This document shows positions 8,338 through 16,101 of a stretch of DNA of 64,000 bases, piece after piece (positions within the stretch are counted from its first letter, which is position 1; each line of letters begins with the position of its first letter). This DNA is from Aurantimonas coralicida_A (GTDB lineage Bacteria > Pseudomonadota > Alphaproteobacteria > Rhizobiales > Rhizobiaceae): assembly GCF_036016755.1 (NCBI RefSeq), contig NZ_JAYXIH010000004.1:1-64000 (forward strand), given 5' to 3'. Below the pieces are notes generated by a model that was given only the letters and a program-made list of their open reading frames with translations, was not told where the DNA came from and did no database searches. The translations under genes were made by a program, and so were the position numbers.

Positions 8338-8751
8338 ATGGCCGGAACACAATACCGCGGCTCCGAAATCAAGGATGTCGATCAATTCCTTAAGGATTCC
8401 GCAGGTCTGGAAACCGATCGTGAAAAGGAAATCGGACAGCACATCGGCTATCGATACGATGTCAATCTGGTTCCGGATTACAATCACATCACTCCTTTCC
8501 TGGAAAAATACATGGAGGTGATGGGATGGGATGACCTCAACTGGCTCGAGGACATCCATATGGGCTACGAGGAAGGAAAGCCCGCCGTCTTCGACCGCAA
8601 CATCAACGGTTGGGTGAGAGTGCCCGACTCCATTGAACTGCCGAACAACCAGCAGGACCGGGACATGATCGCGCGGGAACTCCTCATCAAGTTCCAGATG
8701 TCGGATCGGCACCCGCTGGCAACGCTTCGGAAAGCCTATACCAAGTTCTGA
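8338..8751 (+). CDS. Conserved-looking 137-aa protein of unknown function in the glx operon
   Basis: I do not recognise this family. The protein is soluble and acidic, with no signal peptide, membrane segment or Cys motif, and is rich in aromatic residues (WDDLNWLEDIHMGYEEG, FDRNINGWVRVPDSIEL). It starts 11 bases after glxD behind a strong GAGGAG and ends 4 bases before the carbon-nitrogen hydrolase, so it is certainly co-transcribed. Its placement suggests a small accessory subunit of the synthase or ligase, or an enzyme of the same pathway. No catalytic signature is visible. Confidence 0.7.
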   Translation: MAGTQYRGSEIKDVDQFLKDSAGLETDREKEIGQHIGYRYDVNLVPDYNHITPFLEKYMEVMGWDDLNWLEDIHMGYEEGKPAVFDRNINGWVRVPDSIELPNNQQDRDMIARELLIKFQMSDRHPLATLRKAYTKF

Positions 8752-8755
8752 TGCA

Positions 8756-9634
8756 ATGGCACAGTCGCTGAACCTCGCCTGCCTCCAGACCCGGCCGAGA
8801 CCGGATTTTTCGTCCGCGCTGTCGGAGGCACTGACGTTGGCGGATGCCGCGGTCAGCGCTGGTGCGCAGATGCTCCTCCTGCCGGAATACTGCGGCGGCC
8901 TGCGCACCGAAGGCCGTTTTCTCGCGCCGCCCGCCGAGCCGGAGGCGGACCACCCCGTCCTGCAGGAACTGAAGGTCTTTGCGCGGGCGCGGAAGGTCTG
9001 GATCATGGTCGGATCGGTGGCCGTATCCGATGCCGCCGGCAAGTTCTTCAACCGAAGTCTCATGATCGACGACACCGGCACGATCAAAAGCCGTTACGAC
9101 AAGATCCATCTCTTCGATGTCCAGCTTTCGGAAACCGAGGCCTATCGGGAGAGTGAACGTATTTCCCCCGGTAACGAAGCGGTCCTGACCGAAACGCCTT
9201 ATGGGATGATCGGCCACACGATCTGCTACGATCTGCGCTTCCCGACCCTCTTCCGCGATCTCGCGCGGGCCGGGGCAGAAATCATCGTGGTCCCGGCCGC
9301 CTTCACCAAACGCACGGGCGAAGCGCATTGGCATGTGCTCAACCGGGCCAGAGCGATCGAGAACGGTGTCTTCATCGTCGCCCCTTGCGCGATCGGCCCG
9401 GTCGAGGGCGGTGGCGAAAGCTACGGACACTCGCTGGTCGTCGATCCATGGGGCGAAGTCGTCGCGGATGGAGGCGACATTCCCGGCGTCGTGCACGCGA
9501 CCATAGACCTCGATCAGGTCGCCGCCACGCGCGGCCGGATTCCCAGCCTTTCCCATGACAGATCGTACAGGCCGGCCGCGAGCCCTGGCGGTACGGAAGA
9601 GGTGACCGACGAACCCCTAAAGAAGCGGAGATAA
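8756..9634 (+). CDS. Carbon-nitrogen hydrolase (nitrilase superfamily, Nit/omega-amidase-like)
   Basis: A 292-aa nitrilase-fold amidase with the full Glu-Lys-Cys triad: Glu44 (LLLPEYCGG), Lys116 (YDKIHLFD) and Cys157 (TICYDLRFP). The overall pattern, including the YGMIGHTICYDLRFP core, is closest to the Nit1/Nit2 omega-amidase branch that hydrolyses omega-amides of dicarboxylates. Downstream of a gamma-glutamyl ligase and an amine oxidase, a plausible substrate is an oxidised gamma-glutamyl-amide, releasing a dicarboxylate. This is inference. The gap to the upstream gene is four bases. The basic, Lys/Arg-rich tail (LKKRR) is not a family feature. Confidence 0.75.
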   Translation: MAQSLNLACLQTRPRPDFSSALSEALTLADAAVSAGAQMLLLPEYCGGLRTEGRFLAPPAEPEADHPVLQELKVFARARKVWIMVGSVAVSDAAGKFFNRSLMIDDTGTIKSRYDKIHLFDVQLSETEAYRESERISPGNEAVLTETPYGMIGHTICYDLRFPTLFRDLARAGAEIIVVPAAFTKRTGEAHWHVLNRARAIENGVFIVAPCAIGPVEGGGESYGHSLVVDPWGEVVADGGDIPGVVHATIDLDQVAATRGRIPSLSHDRSYRPAASPGGTEEVTDEPLKKRR

Positions 9635-9735
9635 CGCCACGGAAGGTCGGTCACGGAGGACGAGCGCGTCGGTATCACCGGGTCAGAGATCCGGGAAGGA
9701 AACCGGCGCACCTGCATAGATAAGGGAGGGGAACC

Positions 9736-11358
9736 ATGTCTTCGGATCAATCAGTAGCGTTGAGTGCTCCAACAGTTGACGAGCAAGGCCTTCACCGCAG
9801 TATCGGCTGGAAGGACGCGTTCTGGCTCGCCAGCGGTGTTCCGGCTCTGCTGCTGTTCTCGATCGGCGGAATCGCGGCCACGATCGGCAATCCGTCATGG
9901 GTCGTCTGGATCCTGTCGGTCACGTTCGGCTTCATCCAGGCCTTTATCTACGCCGAGATCGCCGGCCTGTTTCCAAGCAAGAGCGGCGGCGCATCGGTCT
10001 ATGGCGCGGCCGCCTGGGTCCGTTACGGCAAGGTGATCGCTCCGCTCTCGGTCTGGTGCAACTGGCTAGCCTGGACACCGGTGCTGGCTATCGGCGGCGG
10101 GCTCGCCGCAGGTTATATCCTGACCGTTTTCTTCGAGGCGGACTCCGCGATCCGCAGCTGGGAAATCACCCTTTTGAACCTCGACTCGCTGAAGCAGGGC
10201 CTCAGTCTCAGAATCGACGCGACCTTTGTCATCGGCGCGGCCATCTTGCTGGTTGTCTTCGGCATTCAGCACGGCGGCGTCTTGCGGGCCGCCCGCTTCC
10301 AGATGGTGGTTGGATTGGCGGTGGTGATCCCGTTGCTGATCGTGGGGATCGTGCCGCTGCTGACGGGGGACGTGCTGAGCGAAAACCTTCTGCCGCTCAA
10401 GCCCCTCGCCTTCGATGACGCCGGCAATGTCGTTGCCGGTACATGGAATATCCCGGGCTGGACGTTGTTTCTGGGTGGGCTGTTCATCGCGGCCTGGTCG
10501 GCCTACGCCTTCGAGACGGCGATCTGTTATACGTCCGAGTTCAAGAATCCGGGGACCGACACCAGCAAGGCGATCCTCTCCGCCGGCATTTTGTGCCTCG
10601 TCATCTTCTCGCTGGTCCCGCTGACTTTCCAGGGGGTGCTCGGCGTCGAGGGCATGTTGCAGGACGGTATCGTCGATGGCTCCGCCGTCGCGGGCGCAAT
10701 GGCCGGGATGGTCGGCGGCGGCTCGTTCGTCTACTCGCTGATGGTCATCATGCTCATCCTCGCCCTCTTGCTGGCGGTGATGACCTCCATGGCGGGATCT
10801 TCACGGACGCTCTACCAGGGTTCGGTGGATGGGTGGCTGCCGCGCTATCTCAGCCGTGTGAACACCCACGGCGCCCCGACCCGGGCAATGTGGACGGATT
10901 TCTGCTTCAACCTCATACTGTTGTTGATGTCGGATTATCTGTTCGTGCTGGCCGTATCTAACTGCTGCTATCTGATCTTCAACTTCCTCAACCTGAACGC
11001 AGGGTGGATCCACCGGATCGACAACGCCGAAACACCGCGGCCATGGCGCTGCCCGACGCCGATCATGGCGATCGGCGTGGCGCTCAGCTTCGTGAACGCA
11101 CTGCTCCTCGGCGCGGGCGCGAATGTCTGGGGCGAAGGTACGCTGATGGCTGGCATCATCGCGGCCGCGCTGATCCTGCCGGTGTTCGCTTACCGCCACT
11201 ACATCCAGGACGGCGGCAAATTCCCGGCGCGGATGCTGGAGGATCTGCACATCGACTCACGCGATCTTTCGATCCGTCGGGCCGGAATGAAGCCCTACCT
11301 CGCCCTGGCGGCCGGAGTCGTCATCGTGATCGTCGCCAATCAGATCTTCCAGCTATAG
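9736..11358 (+). CDS. APC-family amino acid/amine permease
   Basis: A 540-aa transporter with about 12 hydrophobic segments from residue ~20 to 535. The first helices contain FWLASGVPALLLFSIGGIAATIGNP and a 'YAEIAGLFPSKSGGASVYG' stretch, the typical APC TM1-TM2 substrate region. It probably imports an amino acid or amine used by the operon's ligase and oxidase. GGGAGGGGAACC immediately precedes ATG 9736. The 101-bp spacing from the amidase suggests the same transcript, possibly with a supplementary promoter. A strong hairpin follows at 11364. Confidence 0.8.
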   Translation: MSSDQSVALSAPTVDEQGLHRSIGWKDAFWLASGVPALLLFSIGGIAATIGNPSWVVWILSVTFGFIQAFIYAEIAGLFPSKSGGASVYGAAAWVRYGKVIAPLSVWCNWLAWTPVLAIGGGLAAGYILTVFFEADSAIRSWEITLLNLDSLKQGLSLRIDATFVIGAAILLVVFGIQHGGVLRAARFQMVVGLAVVIPLLIVGIVPLLTGDVLSENLLPLKPLAFDDAGNVVAGTWNIPGWTLFLGGLFIAAWSAYAFETAICYTSEFKNPGTDTSKAILSAGILCLVIFSLVPLTFQGVLGVEGMLQDGIVDGSAVAGAMAGMVGGGSFVYSLMVIMLILALLLAVMTSMAGSSRTLYQGSVDGWLPRYLSRVNTHGAPTRAMWTDFCFNLILLLMSDYLFVLAVSNCCYLIFNFLNLNAGWIHRIDNAETPRPWRCPTPIMAIGVALSFVNALLLGAGANVWGEGTLMAGIIAAALILPVFAYRHYIQDGGKFPARMLEDLHIDSRDLSIRRAGMKPYLALAAGVVIVIVANQIFQL

Positions 11359-11363
11359 CGACC

Positions 11364-11395
11364 ATCCCTTCCCCGAAACGGTTCGGGGAAGGGAT
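11364..11395 (+). terminator. Strong stem-loop after the permease gene
   Basis: A perfect 14-bp stem (ATCCCTTCCCCGAA, 11364-11377) closes a 4-base loop and pairs with 11382-11395. It lies 6 bases after the permease stop. No U-run follows, so it may be a partial terminator or an mRNA-stabilising hairpin that lowers expression of the gene at 11433. Confidence 0.7.
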
Positions 11396-11432
11396 ACAAA
11401 CGGGACAGTCTTGAAACGCGGGAGAAAAAGAC

Positions 11433-12020
11433 GTGAACAGACCGCTACACGACGACGGGATCGAGGCCGCGCCGAACCCCCTTCAGCACGCGTTCTTGCG
11501 TTGGCAGTGCCGCGTCCGACAGCTCGCAATGCGCAACAATGCCGGCCGTCCGGACGCCGCGATCACTCCCTCGGTGAGGCTGGAGGGCGAGCATGAAAAA
11601 CTCGGGCACATCATCACGGTGCTGTCCAAGGCACCGGCCTATTCCAAGACCTCCGAACTGCTGCACATGGCCAGGAAGACGAACGACCCCGCGGAGCAGC
11701 GCGAACAGGCGCTGCGCTATTTTTCTGCCGTCTATTACCAGAAGTCGCGGGAGTTCTGCGACATCCTGACCGCGACCTTCCCGCCGAACTCACCCGGCGC
11801 GGCGGCGCTCCGCGCGGGCGAACGCTGCACATTGACCTTCGAGGCCTATGCGCAACGCTACGACCTCCTGTGCAAAGTCCTGCCGCTTGGTCGGCGAAAT
11901 CCGCTCTACGAGGCCACCTGGTGGCATAACAAGCTGTTCAACCCGAGCCTTCATCCAGAGACCGAGATCCTCGGCTTCGTGCCGGACTGGTCGGCCAGCA
12001 GCGCCGACCCGATGCCCTGA
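11433..12020 (+). CDS. 195-aa protein of unknown function, last gene of the amine operon
   Basis: I do not recognise the family. It starts at GTG 11433 with GGGAGAAAAAG upstream. The protein is soluble, with predicted helices (EHEKLGHIITVLSKAPAYSK, QREQALRYFSAVYYQKSREF), a single central Cys-rich spot (FCDI, RCTL, LLCKV) and a Trp/Asn motif late (YEATWWHNKLFNPSL). There is no signal peptide. It lies beyond the 11364 hairpin but in the same direction as the amine genes, with convergent DMT transporter genes after it. It may be a regulator or an accessory enzyme. No assignment is made. Confidence 0.6.
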   Translation: MNRPLHDDGIEAAPNPLQHAFLRWQCRVRQLAMRNNAGRPDAAITPSVRLEGEHEKLGHIITVLSKAPAYSKTSELLHMARKTNDPAEQREQALRYFSAVYYQKSREFCDILTATFPPNSPGAAALRAGERCTLTFEAYAQRYDLLCKVLPLGRRNPLYEATWWHNKLFNPSLHPETEILGFVPDWSASSADPMP

Positions 12021-12090
12021 CGAAAGACGCTTCGGAATCCGGCCCGCGATCGGTGACGCTGGACGCTGCGAATGCCGTCCCTGCCTTTGC

Positions 12091-12987
12091 TCAGGCCCTG
12101 CGCTCCGCGAGCGCGTCGACGGCACCGGCGGTCAGGATCATTCCCGTGCCGATCAATTTTTCGATCCCGTAGGGTTCACCCGCCAGCAGCGCCGCGGTGA
12201 TCGACGCCGCCACGACCTCAAGCATCAGCAAGAGCGCGAGGCGCCCCGGATCCAGCTTTTGCGCGCCCCAGACCATGGTCCACGTGATCGGGATCAGGAC
12301 GACGACCACGACGCCGAGGGTAAACGGAGCCGCGGCGAATAGCTGGTCGGCGGAGGGCATCGCGAATGCCGGATTCGACAATGCGAACACGAGCGACAAC
12401 AAGGCGCCGAAAACCAGGCTTAGCCAGGTTTTCTCCATCTCGTATTCGCCCACCACCTTATGGGCGAAGGTGGCTCCGATGGCGAAGACGATCCCGGAGG
12501 CGAGGCCCATCCATTCCCCGAGCCCCTGCGGCGACGGCACGCCGGCGCTGAAGTCGAGGATCACCATGGCGCCCGCGAAGCCGAAGGCGATCACCAGGAC
12601 GCGGAGTAGCGAAAGCCGTTTGTCGAGGAAAACCACTCCCAACACGGTTCCCCAGACCGGCGCGAGGTAGAACAGAAGGGTCACGCGGACGATGTCGGCG
12701 GTAATCAACCCGTGTTGATAGGTCGCGAACATGGCGCCGAAAAACACACCGGTCCCCCAGACCATCGCACCCGCCCGCAGCAGACGGCCGGAGCGACCGA
12801 GGATGAACGGCGTCAGGCACAGTGCCGCGAGGCCGAGAACGGCAACGCTGGTCCAATCCCCCTTCAGGCCATAGCCGTCGATCACCCGCAGCGGGATCCA
12901 CCAGCACCCCCAGACCAGCGCCGAAAGGGCAACCGCGACGGACGCCCGAAGGGTGGATGGTGCGGGGGCGACCCAGGTCGCGGTCAT
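12091..12987 (-). CDS. DMT-superfamily (EamA) transporter
   Basis: A 298-aa membrane protein of about ten helices arranged as two EamA repeats. The first is near residues 15-140 (ALVWGCWWIPLRVIDGYG...VTLLFYLAPVWGTVLGVVFLDKR). The second is near 155-290 (MGLASGIVFAIGATFAHK...LALLLMLEVVAASITAALLAGEP). Members export or import small metabolites. It lies downstream of the GcvT-like gene, separated by 185 bp with its own candidate regulatory dyads, so it may be transcribed alone. Efflux of a methylated amine or amino-acid by-product would fit the context, but the substrate is unknown. Confidence 0.75.
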   Translation of the reverse strand: MTATWVAPAPSTLRASVAVALSALVWGCWWIPLRVIDGYGLKGDWTSVAVLGLAALCLTPFILGRSGRLLRAGAMVWGTGVFFGAMFATYQHGLITADIVRVTLLFYLAPVWGTVLGVVFLDKRLSLLRVLVIAFGFAGAMVILDFSAGVPSPQGLGEWMGLASGIVFAIGATFAHKVVGEYEMEKTWLSLVFGALLSLVFALSNPAFAMPSADQLFAAAPFTLGVVVVVLIPITWTMVWGAQKLDPGRLALLLMLEVVAASITAALLAGEPYGIEKLIGTGMILTAGAVDALAERRA

Positions 12988-13050
12988 TCGTCACCTTTCT
13001 TGCCGCCACGGCGCCGACAGCGCCGCGCCTGTGTCAGGCGCCTTGCGGAC

Positions 13051-13114
13051 GCTGTCGGCTTTGAGACAGCAGCATCGTTTCGTCCAAAACCCGAGTCCCC
13101 ATTTTTGGAACGAT
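13051..13114. promoter_or_regulatory. Two dyads upstream of the DMT transporter
   Basis: GCTGTC (13051-13056) pairs with GACAGC (13065-13070). A second interrupted dyad follows: ATCGTT (13074-13079) with AACGAT (13109-13114), and CCAAAA (13084-13089) with TTTTTGG (13102-13108). They lie 64-127 bp upstream of the DMT gene start and within 125 bp of the upstream gene's stop. They could be operator sites or part of the terminator for the ETF/GcvT operon. A short AACCGG-GAG-CCGGTT hairpin at 13136-13150 is a further weak terminator candidate. Confidence 0.35.
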
Positions 13115-13172
13115 GCCGCAAAGCCGAGGCCGGCGAACCGGGAGCCGGTTGGTCGTCGCCGTGGGAGATGCC

Positions 13173-14270
13173 TCAGCTGTGCGTGCGCGTCTTTTTCGGA
13201 TCGAAGAAAGGCACCGGCTCGACCGTCACGTCATGCGATTGCTGGTCCCCAGCAAGCTGGAGAACGGTCCCCACCGCCACGTCCGGCCGCAGGTGGACCA
13301 GCGCCAGAGACTTCTTCATCCGGTGCGAATAAGCGGGGCTGTTGACAACGCCGACCGCTTCGCCGTCGAGAAGCAGTTTGGCGCCGGCCTCCAGAACTTC
13401 GGTCGTCGAGGTGCAGGAAACGCCGGCGAACTTCACTTTCTCCTTGCCCTCGGCGGCAAACAGCGCCTCCCGGCCCATGAAGTCGGGCTTCTTGCGCGAG
13501 ATCGACCAGTTGAGCCCCACCTCCCAAGGGGTGTTCACCTCGCTCATGTCGTAGGGATAGAACAGCAGCGCCGCCTCGATGCGGATCTTGTCCAGGCAGT
13601 TGAACGAACAGGCCATGACGCCGTCCGACTGCCCCGCATCGAGAATGCTCTGCCACAGATGCCCGACGTCGCTCTGATCGGTGAAAATCTCATATCCCCG
13701 CTCGCCCGAATATCCGGTCCGCGATAGGATCGCGCTGCGCCCGAACAGCGTGGTCTCGACCTGATGGAAATAGTCGAGTTTATCCAGGTCGACCGGCGTG
13801 TGGGCATCGAGCAGCCCCAGGGCTTTCTGCCCCTGGAGCGAAATATCGTGCAATGCGTCGTCGAAGCGAATGTCGGCGTTCCGCCCGCGCCCTGCTTCCT
13901 CGAGCCGTGTGGCGCTCTGACCGGCGCCGTGAACGAAGAGATATTTGTTGTCGTCGACGTGGAAAATGATGGTGTCGTCGCAGATCGTCCCGGCATCGGT
14001 CAGCACGGGACAATAGGCTGATCTGCCCTTGCCGATCTTGGTCATGTCGCGGGTAGCGATGCGGTCAACCACCGCGAGCGCGTCAGGGCCGGTAATCCAG
14101 ATCTTCTTGAGCCCGGATACGTCGAACAGGCCGGCCGCCTCGCGCACGGCATCGTGCTCGTCCTCGGTCGAGGTAGCGTAACTCCATGCCACGTCCATGC
14201 CGTTCCAGTCATCAAGCCCGGCGCCCAGCGCACGGTGTTCGGATTCGAGTGCGGAAACCCGTCTGGTCAT
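13173..14270 (-). CDS. GcvT-family (aminomethyltransferase/DmdA-like) protein
   Basis: A 365-aa protein with the GcvT fold. The N-terminal folate-binding portion (GLFDVSGLKKIWITGPDA...TDAGTICDDTIIF, RTGYSGERGYEIF) is followed by the C-terminal barrel (DKIRIEAALLFYP...MGREALF, GVVNSPAYSHRMKKSLALVHL). These proteins bind tetrahydrofolate and receive a methyl or formaldehyde-level carbon from a demethylated donor; DmdA is a relative. Downstream of TMADH-type and ETF genes, the likely role is trapping formaldehyde as methylene-THF or demethylating an intermediate. Lipoyl-protein partners (GcvH, GcvP) are not nearby, so it is not a glycine-cleavage component by context. Confidence 0.75.
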   Translation of the reverse strand: MTRRVSALESEHRALGAGLDDWNGMDVAWSYATSTEDEHDAVREAAGLFDVSGLKKIWITGPDALAVVDRIATRDMTKIGKGRSAYCPVLTDAGTICDDTIIFHVDDNKYLFVHGAGQSATRLEEAGRGRNADIRFDDALHDISLQGQKALGLLDAHTPVDLDKLDYFHQVETTLFGRSAILSRTGYSGERGYEIFTDQSDVGHLWQSILDAGQSDGVMACSFNCLDKIRIEAALLFYPYDMSEVNTPWEVGLNWSISRKKPDFMGREALFAAEGKEKVKFAGVSCTSTTEVLEAGAKLLLDGEAVGVVNSPAYSHRMKKSLALVHLRPDVAVGTVLQLAGDQQSHDVTVEPVPFFDPKKTRTHS

Positions 14271-14334
14271 CTGATGTTCCTCCCTTTGCTTGTCTCGATG
14301 CGTGGTCCAGCGGGTCTTCCGCCCGTCCGGTGCG

Positions 14335-15291
14335 CTAGAAATGGTTTTCCAGTTCTTCGGCGATCTCGAACATGTCGCCGACGATGCCGTAGCGGGCGAT
14401 GCTGAAGATCGACGCCTCCGGGTCCGAATTCACTGCCACGATGGTCTCGACGTGCTTCATGCCCCATTGGTGCTGGACCGAACCCGATATGCCGAGCGCG
14501 ATGTAGAGCCGGCAACTCGCCGCCAACTGTCCAGACTGCCCCACCTGGCGGGCCTTGGGCAGCCAGCCGTTATCCGCGATCGGTCGCGAGCAGCCGAGGG
14601 TCGCGCCGAGCCGGTCCGCCAGTTCCAGGAACTGCTCGACATTGCCTTCGTCGCCGACCCCGCGGCCGATCGATAAAATGAACTCCGCGCCCGGGACGTC
14701 GATCCCACCGGCGTTCTCGGGTTCCTTCCAGCCGACATGGGACGTCGAGACGGCGCTGGCCGGCGCGTCCATCGCCGTCACCGTTGGCGAGCCGGATCCG
14801 CCCGCCGGATCGAACACATTGGTTCGGACGGTGACGAAAACGGTCTGCTTGTCGGGGAAATCCAGATCGACCAGCACCTTTTCGGCGTAGCCGGCGCGGG
14901 TGGCGACCAACTCGCCGTCCTCGTATCGCAACGCCTGCACGTCGCTGGCGAAGCCAAAGCCGAGCTTGGCGGCGGCGGCCGGCGCATACGACCATGCGTC
15001 GACGCTGTGCGCGACCGCGATCAGCGCGGGCTCACGAGCCCCGGCCAGGACGGCGATCACCGCCTCCAACAGCTCGGGATGAAAATCGTTGGAGCCGGCC
15101 TTGACCGCGATCACCTCGTCCACGCCGCTGACCGAAAGATCGCCGACGAAGGCATTCGGATCAGCGGCAAGGATGGCGACCGCGAGCGTGTCCGCCTCGC
15201 CCTTGACGCTGTTTGCCGCGGCGATCGCTTCAAGGGAGGCAGGGGCGAACGAGCCGTCGCGCTGCCCGGCAATGACTAAAATCTCGGCCAT
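14335..15291 (-). CDS. etfA: Electron transfer flavoprotein alpha subunit
   Basis: A 318-aa ETF alpha. The N-terminal ETF domain (~1-185) precedes the FAD domain, where ILSIGRGVGDEGNV, the GQSGQLAASCRLYIALGIS segment and SVQHQWGMKH mark the FAD pocket. With ETF beta it accepts electrons from a flavin dehydrogenase. TMADH is classically coupled to a cognate ETF, and this pair sits in the same operon as the TMADH-type gene. It starts four bases after the etfB stop. Neither ETF subunit looks truncated. It is probably a dedicated ETF rather than the general fatty-acid one. Confidence 0.9.
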   Translation of the reverse strand: MAEILVIAGQRDGSFAPASLEAIAAANSVKGEADTLAVAILAADPNAFVGDLSVSGVDEVIAVKAGSNDFHPELLEAVIAVLAGAREPALIAVAHSVDAWSYAPAAAAKLGFGFASDVQALRYEDGELVATRAGYAEKVLVDLDFPDKQTVFVTVRTNVFDPAGGSGSPTVTAMDAPASAVSTSHVGWKEPENAGGIDVPGAEFILSIGRGVGDEGNVEQFLELADRLGATLGCSRPIADNGWLPKARQVGQSGQLAASCRLYIALGISGSVQHQWGMKHVETIVAVNSDPEASIFSIARYGIVGDMFEIAEELENHF

Positions 15292-15294
15292 TTC

Positions 15295-16080
15295 TCACAT
15301 CCCCCGCTGTTCTTTGATGATCTCGGCCAGACGCGCGGCCTGCTCGGCGGCCGATCCCGTAATGATCTCGGCTTGGCCCTTCTCGGGGGCGTACATGCGC
15401 CGCACGCGCGAAGCCGGCGCGATGTCGCCGGCGCCAAGGCCGAGATCGCCGAGCCCAAGCTCGTCCACCGGCTTCTGCTTGGCCTGGCGGATGCCGCGCA
15501 AAGAGGCATAGCGCGGCTGGTTGATACCGAGTTGGATCGACAGAACGGCGGGACACGTCACGGTCATGATCTCTTCGAGCCCGCCCTCCAGTTCACGATG
15601 CACGGTCGCGCTAGCCGCCCCCGGCGCGTAGTCGAGTTTCGACACCACCGCCGCATGCGGCCAACCCAGCAGGCCGGCGAGCGCAATACCCGTGGTGGCG
15701 TGGCCGAAATCCGATGATTGCGCGCCGGTGAACACCATGTCCGGCGCCTCGCGCTCGACCACCTTGGCCAGCACCTTGGCGATCGCGATGCCGTCGGCGT
15801 CCGCGAGCCCGTCGTCCCAGACCCGGATGCCGCGTTCGGCGCCCTTGGCCAGGGCCGTGCGCAGGGCGTCGTCGGCGTCGGCATCGCCGACGGTGACGAC
15901 GACAACCTCGCCCCCCTCACCCGCGGCCTCCTTGATCAGGAGCGCCTCCTCGACGGCGAAATGGTCGAACTCGTTGAGGTCTTTCTCGAAGAAGTCCTCG
16001 TCGACATCGCGACCATCGTCGCGCATCTCGAATTCGTCGTCGAGAATGGCGACCTGTTTAACGGGGACCAGAATCTTCAT
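15295..16080 (-). CDS. etfB: Electron transfer flavoprotein beta subunit
   Basis: A 261-aa ETF beta. It starts MKILVPVKQVA, and the AMP-binding/signature stretch lies in the middle (VVVVTVGDADADDALRTALAKGAERGIRV, FTGAQSSDFGHATTGIALAGLLGWPH). The C-terminal arm KPVDELGLGDLGL is the type that clasps partner dehydrogenases. Residues 20-45 are unusually acidic (DDEFEMRDDGRDVDEDFFEKD), unlike generic ETF beta, which may reflect a specialised partner. It pairs with EtfA downstream and follows the repeat protein at 16102-17526 by a short gap. Confidence 0.9.
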   Translation of the reverse strand: MKILVPVKQVAILDDEFEMRDDGRDVDEDFFEKDLNEFDHFAVEEALLIKEAAGEGGEVVVVTVGDADADDALRTALAKGAERGIRVWDDGLADADGIAIAKVLAKVVEREAPDMVFTGAQSSDFGHATTGIALAGLLGWPHAAVVSKLDYAPGAASATVHRELEGGLEEIMTVTCPAVLSIQLGINQPRYASLRGIRQAKQKPVDELGLGDLGLGAGDIAPASRVRRMYAPEKGQAEIITGSAAEQAARLAEIIKEQRGM

Positions 16081-16101
16081 GGCAACGGCCTCGCTCCATT
16101 T

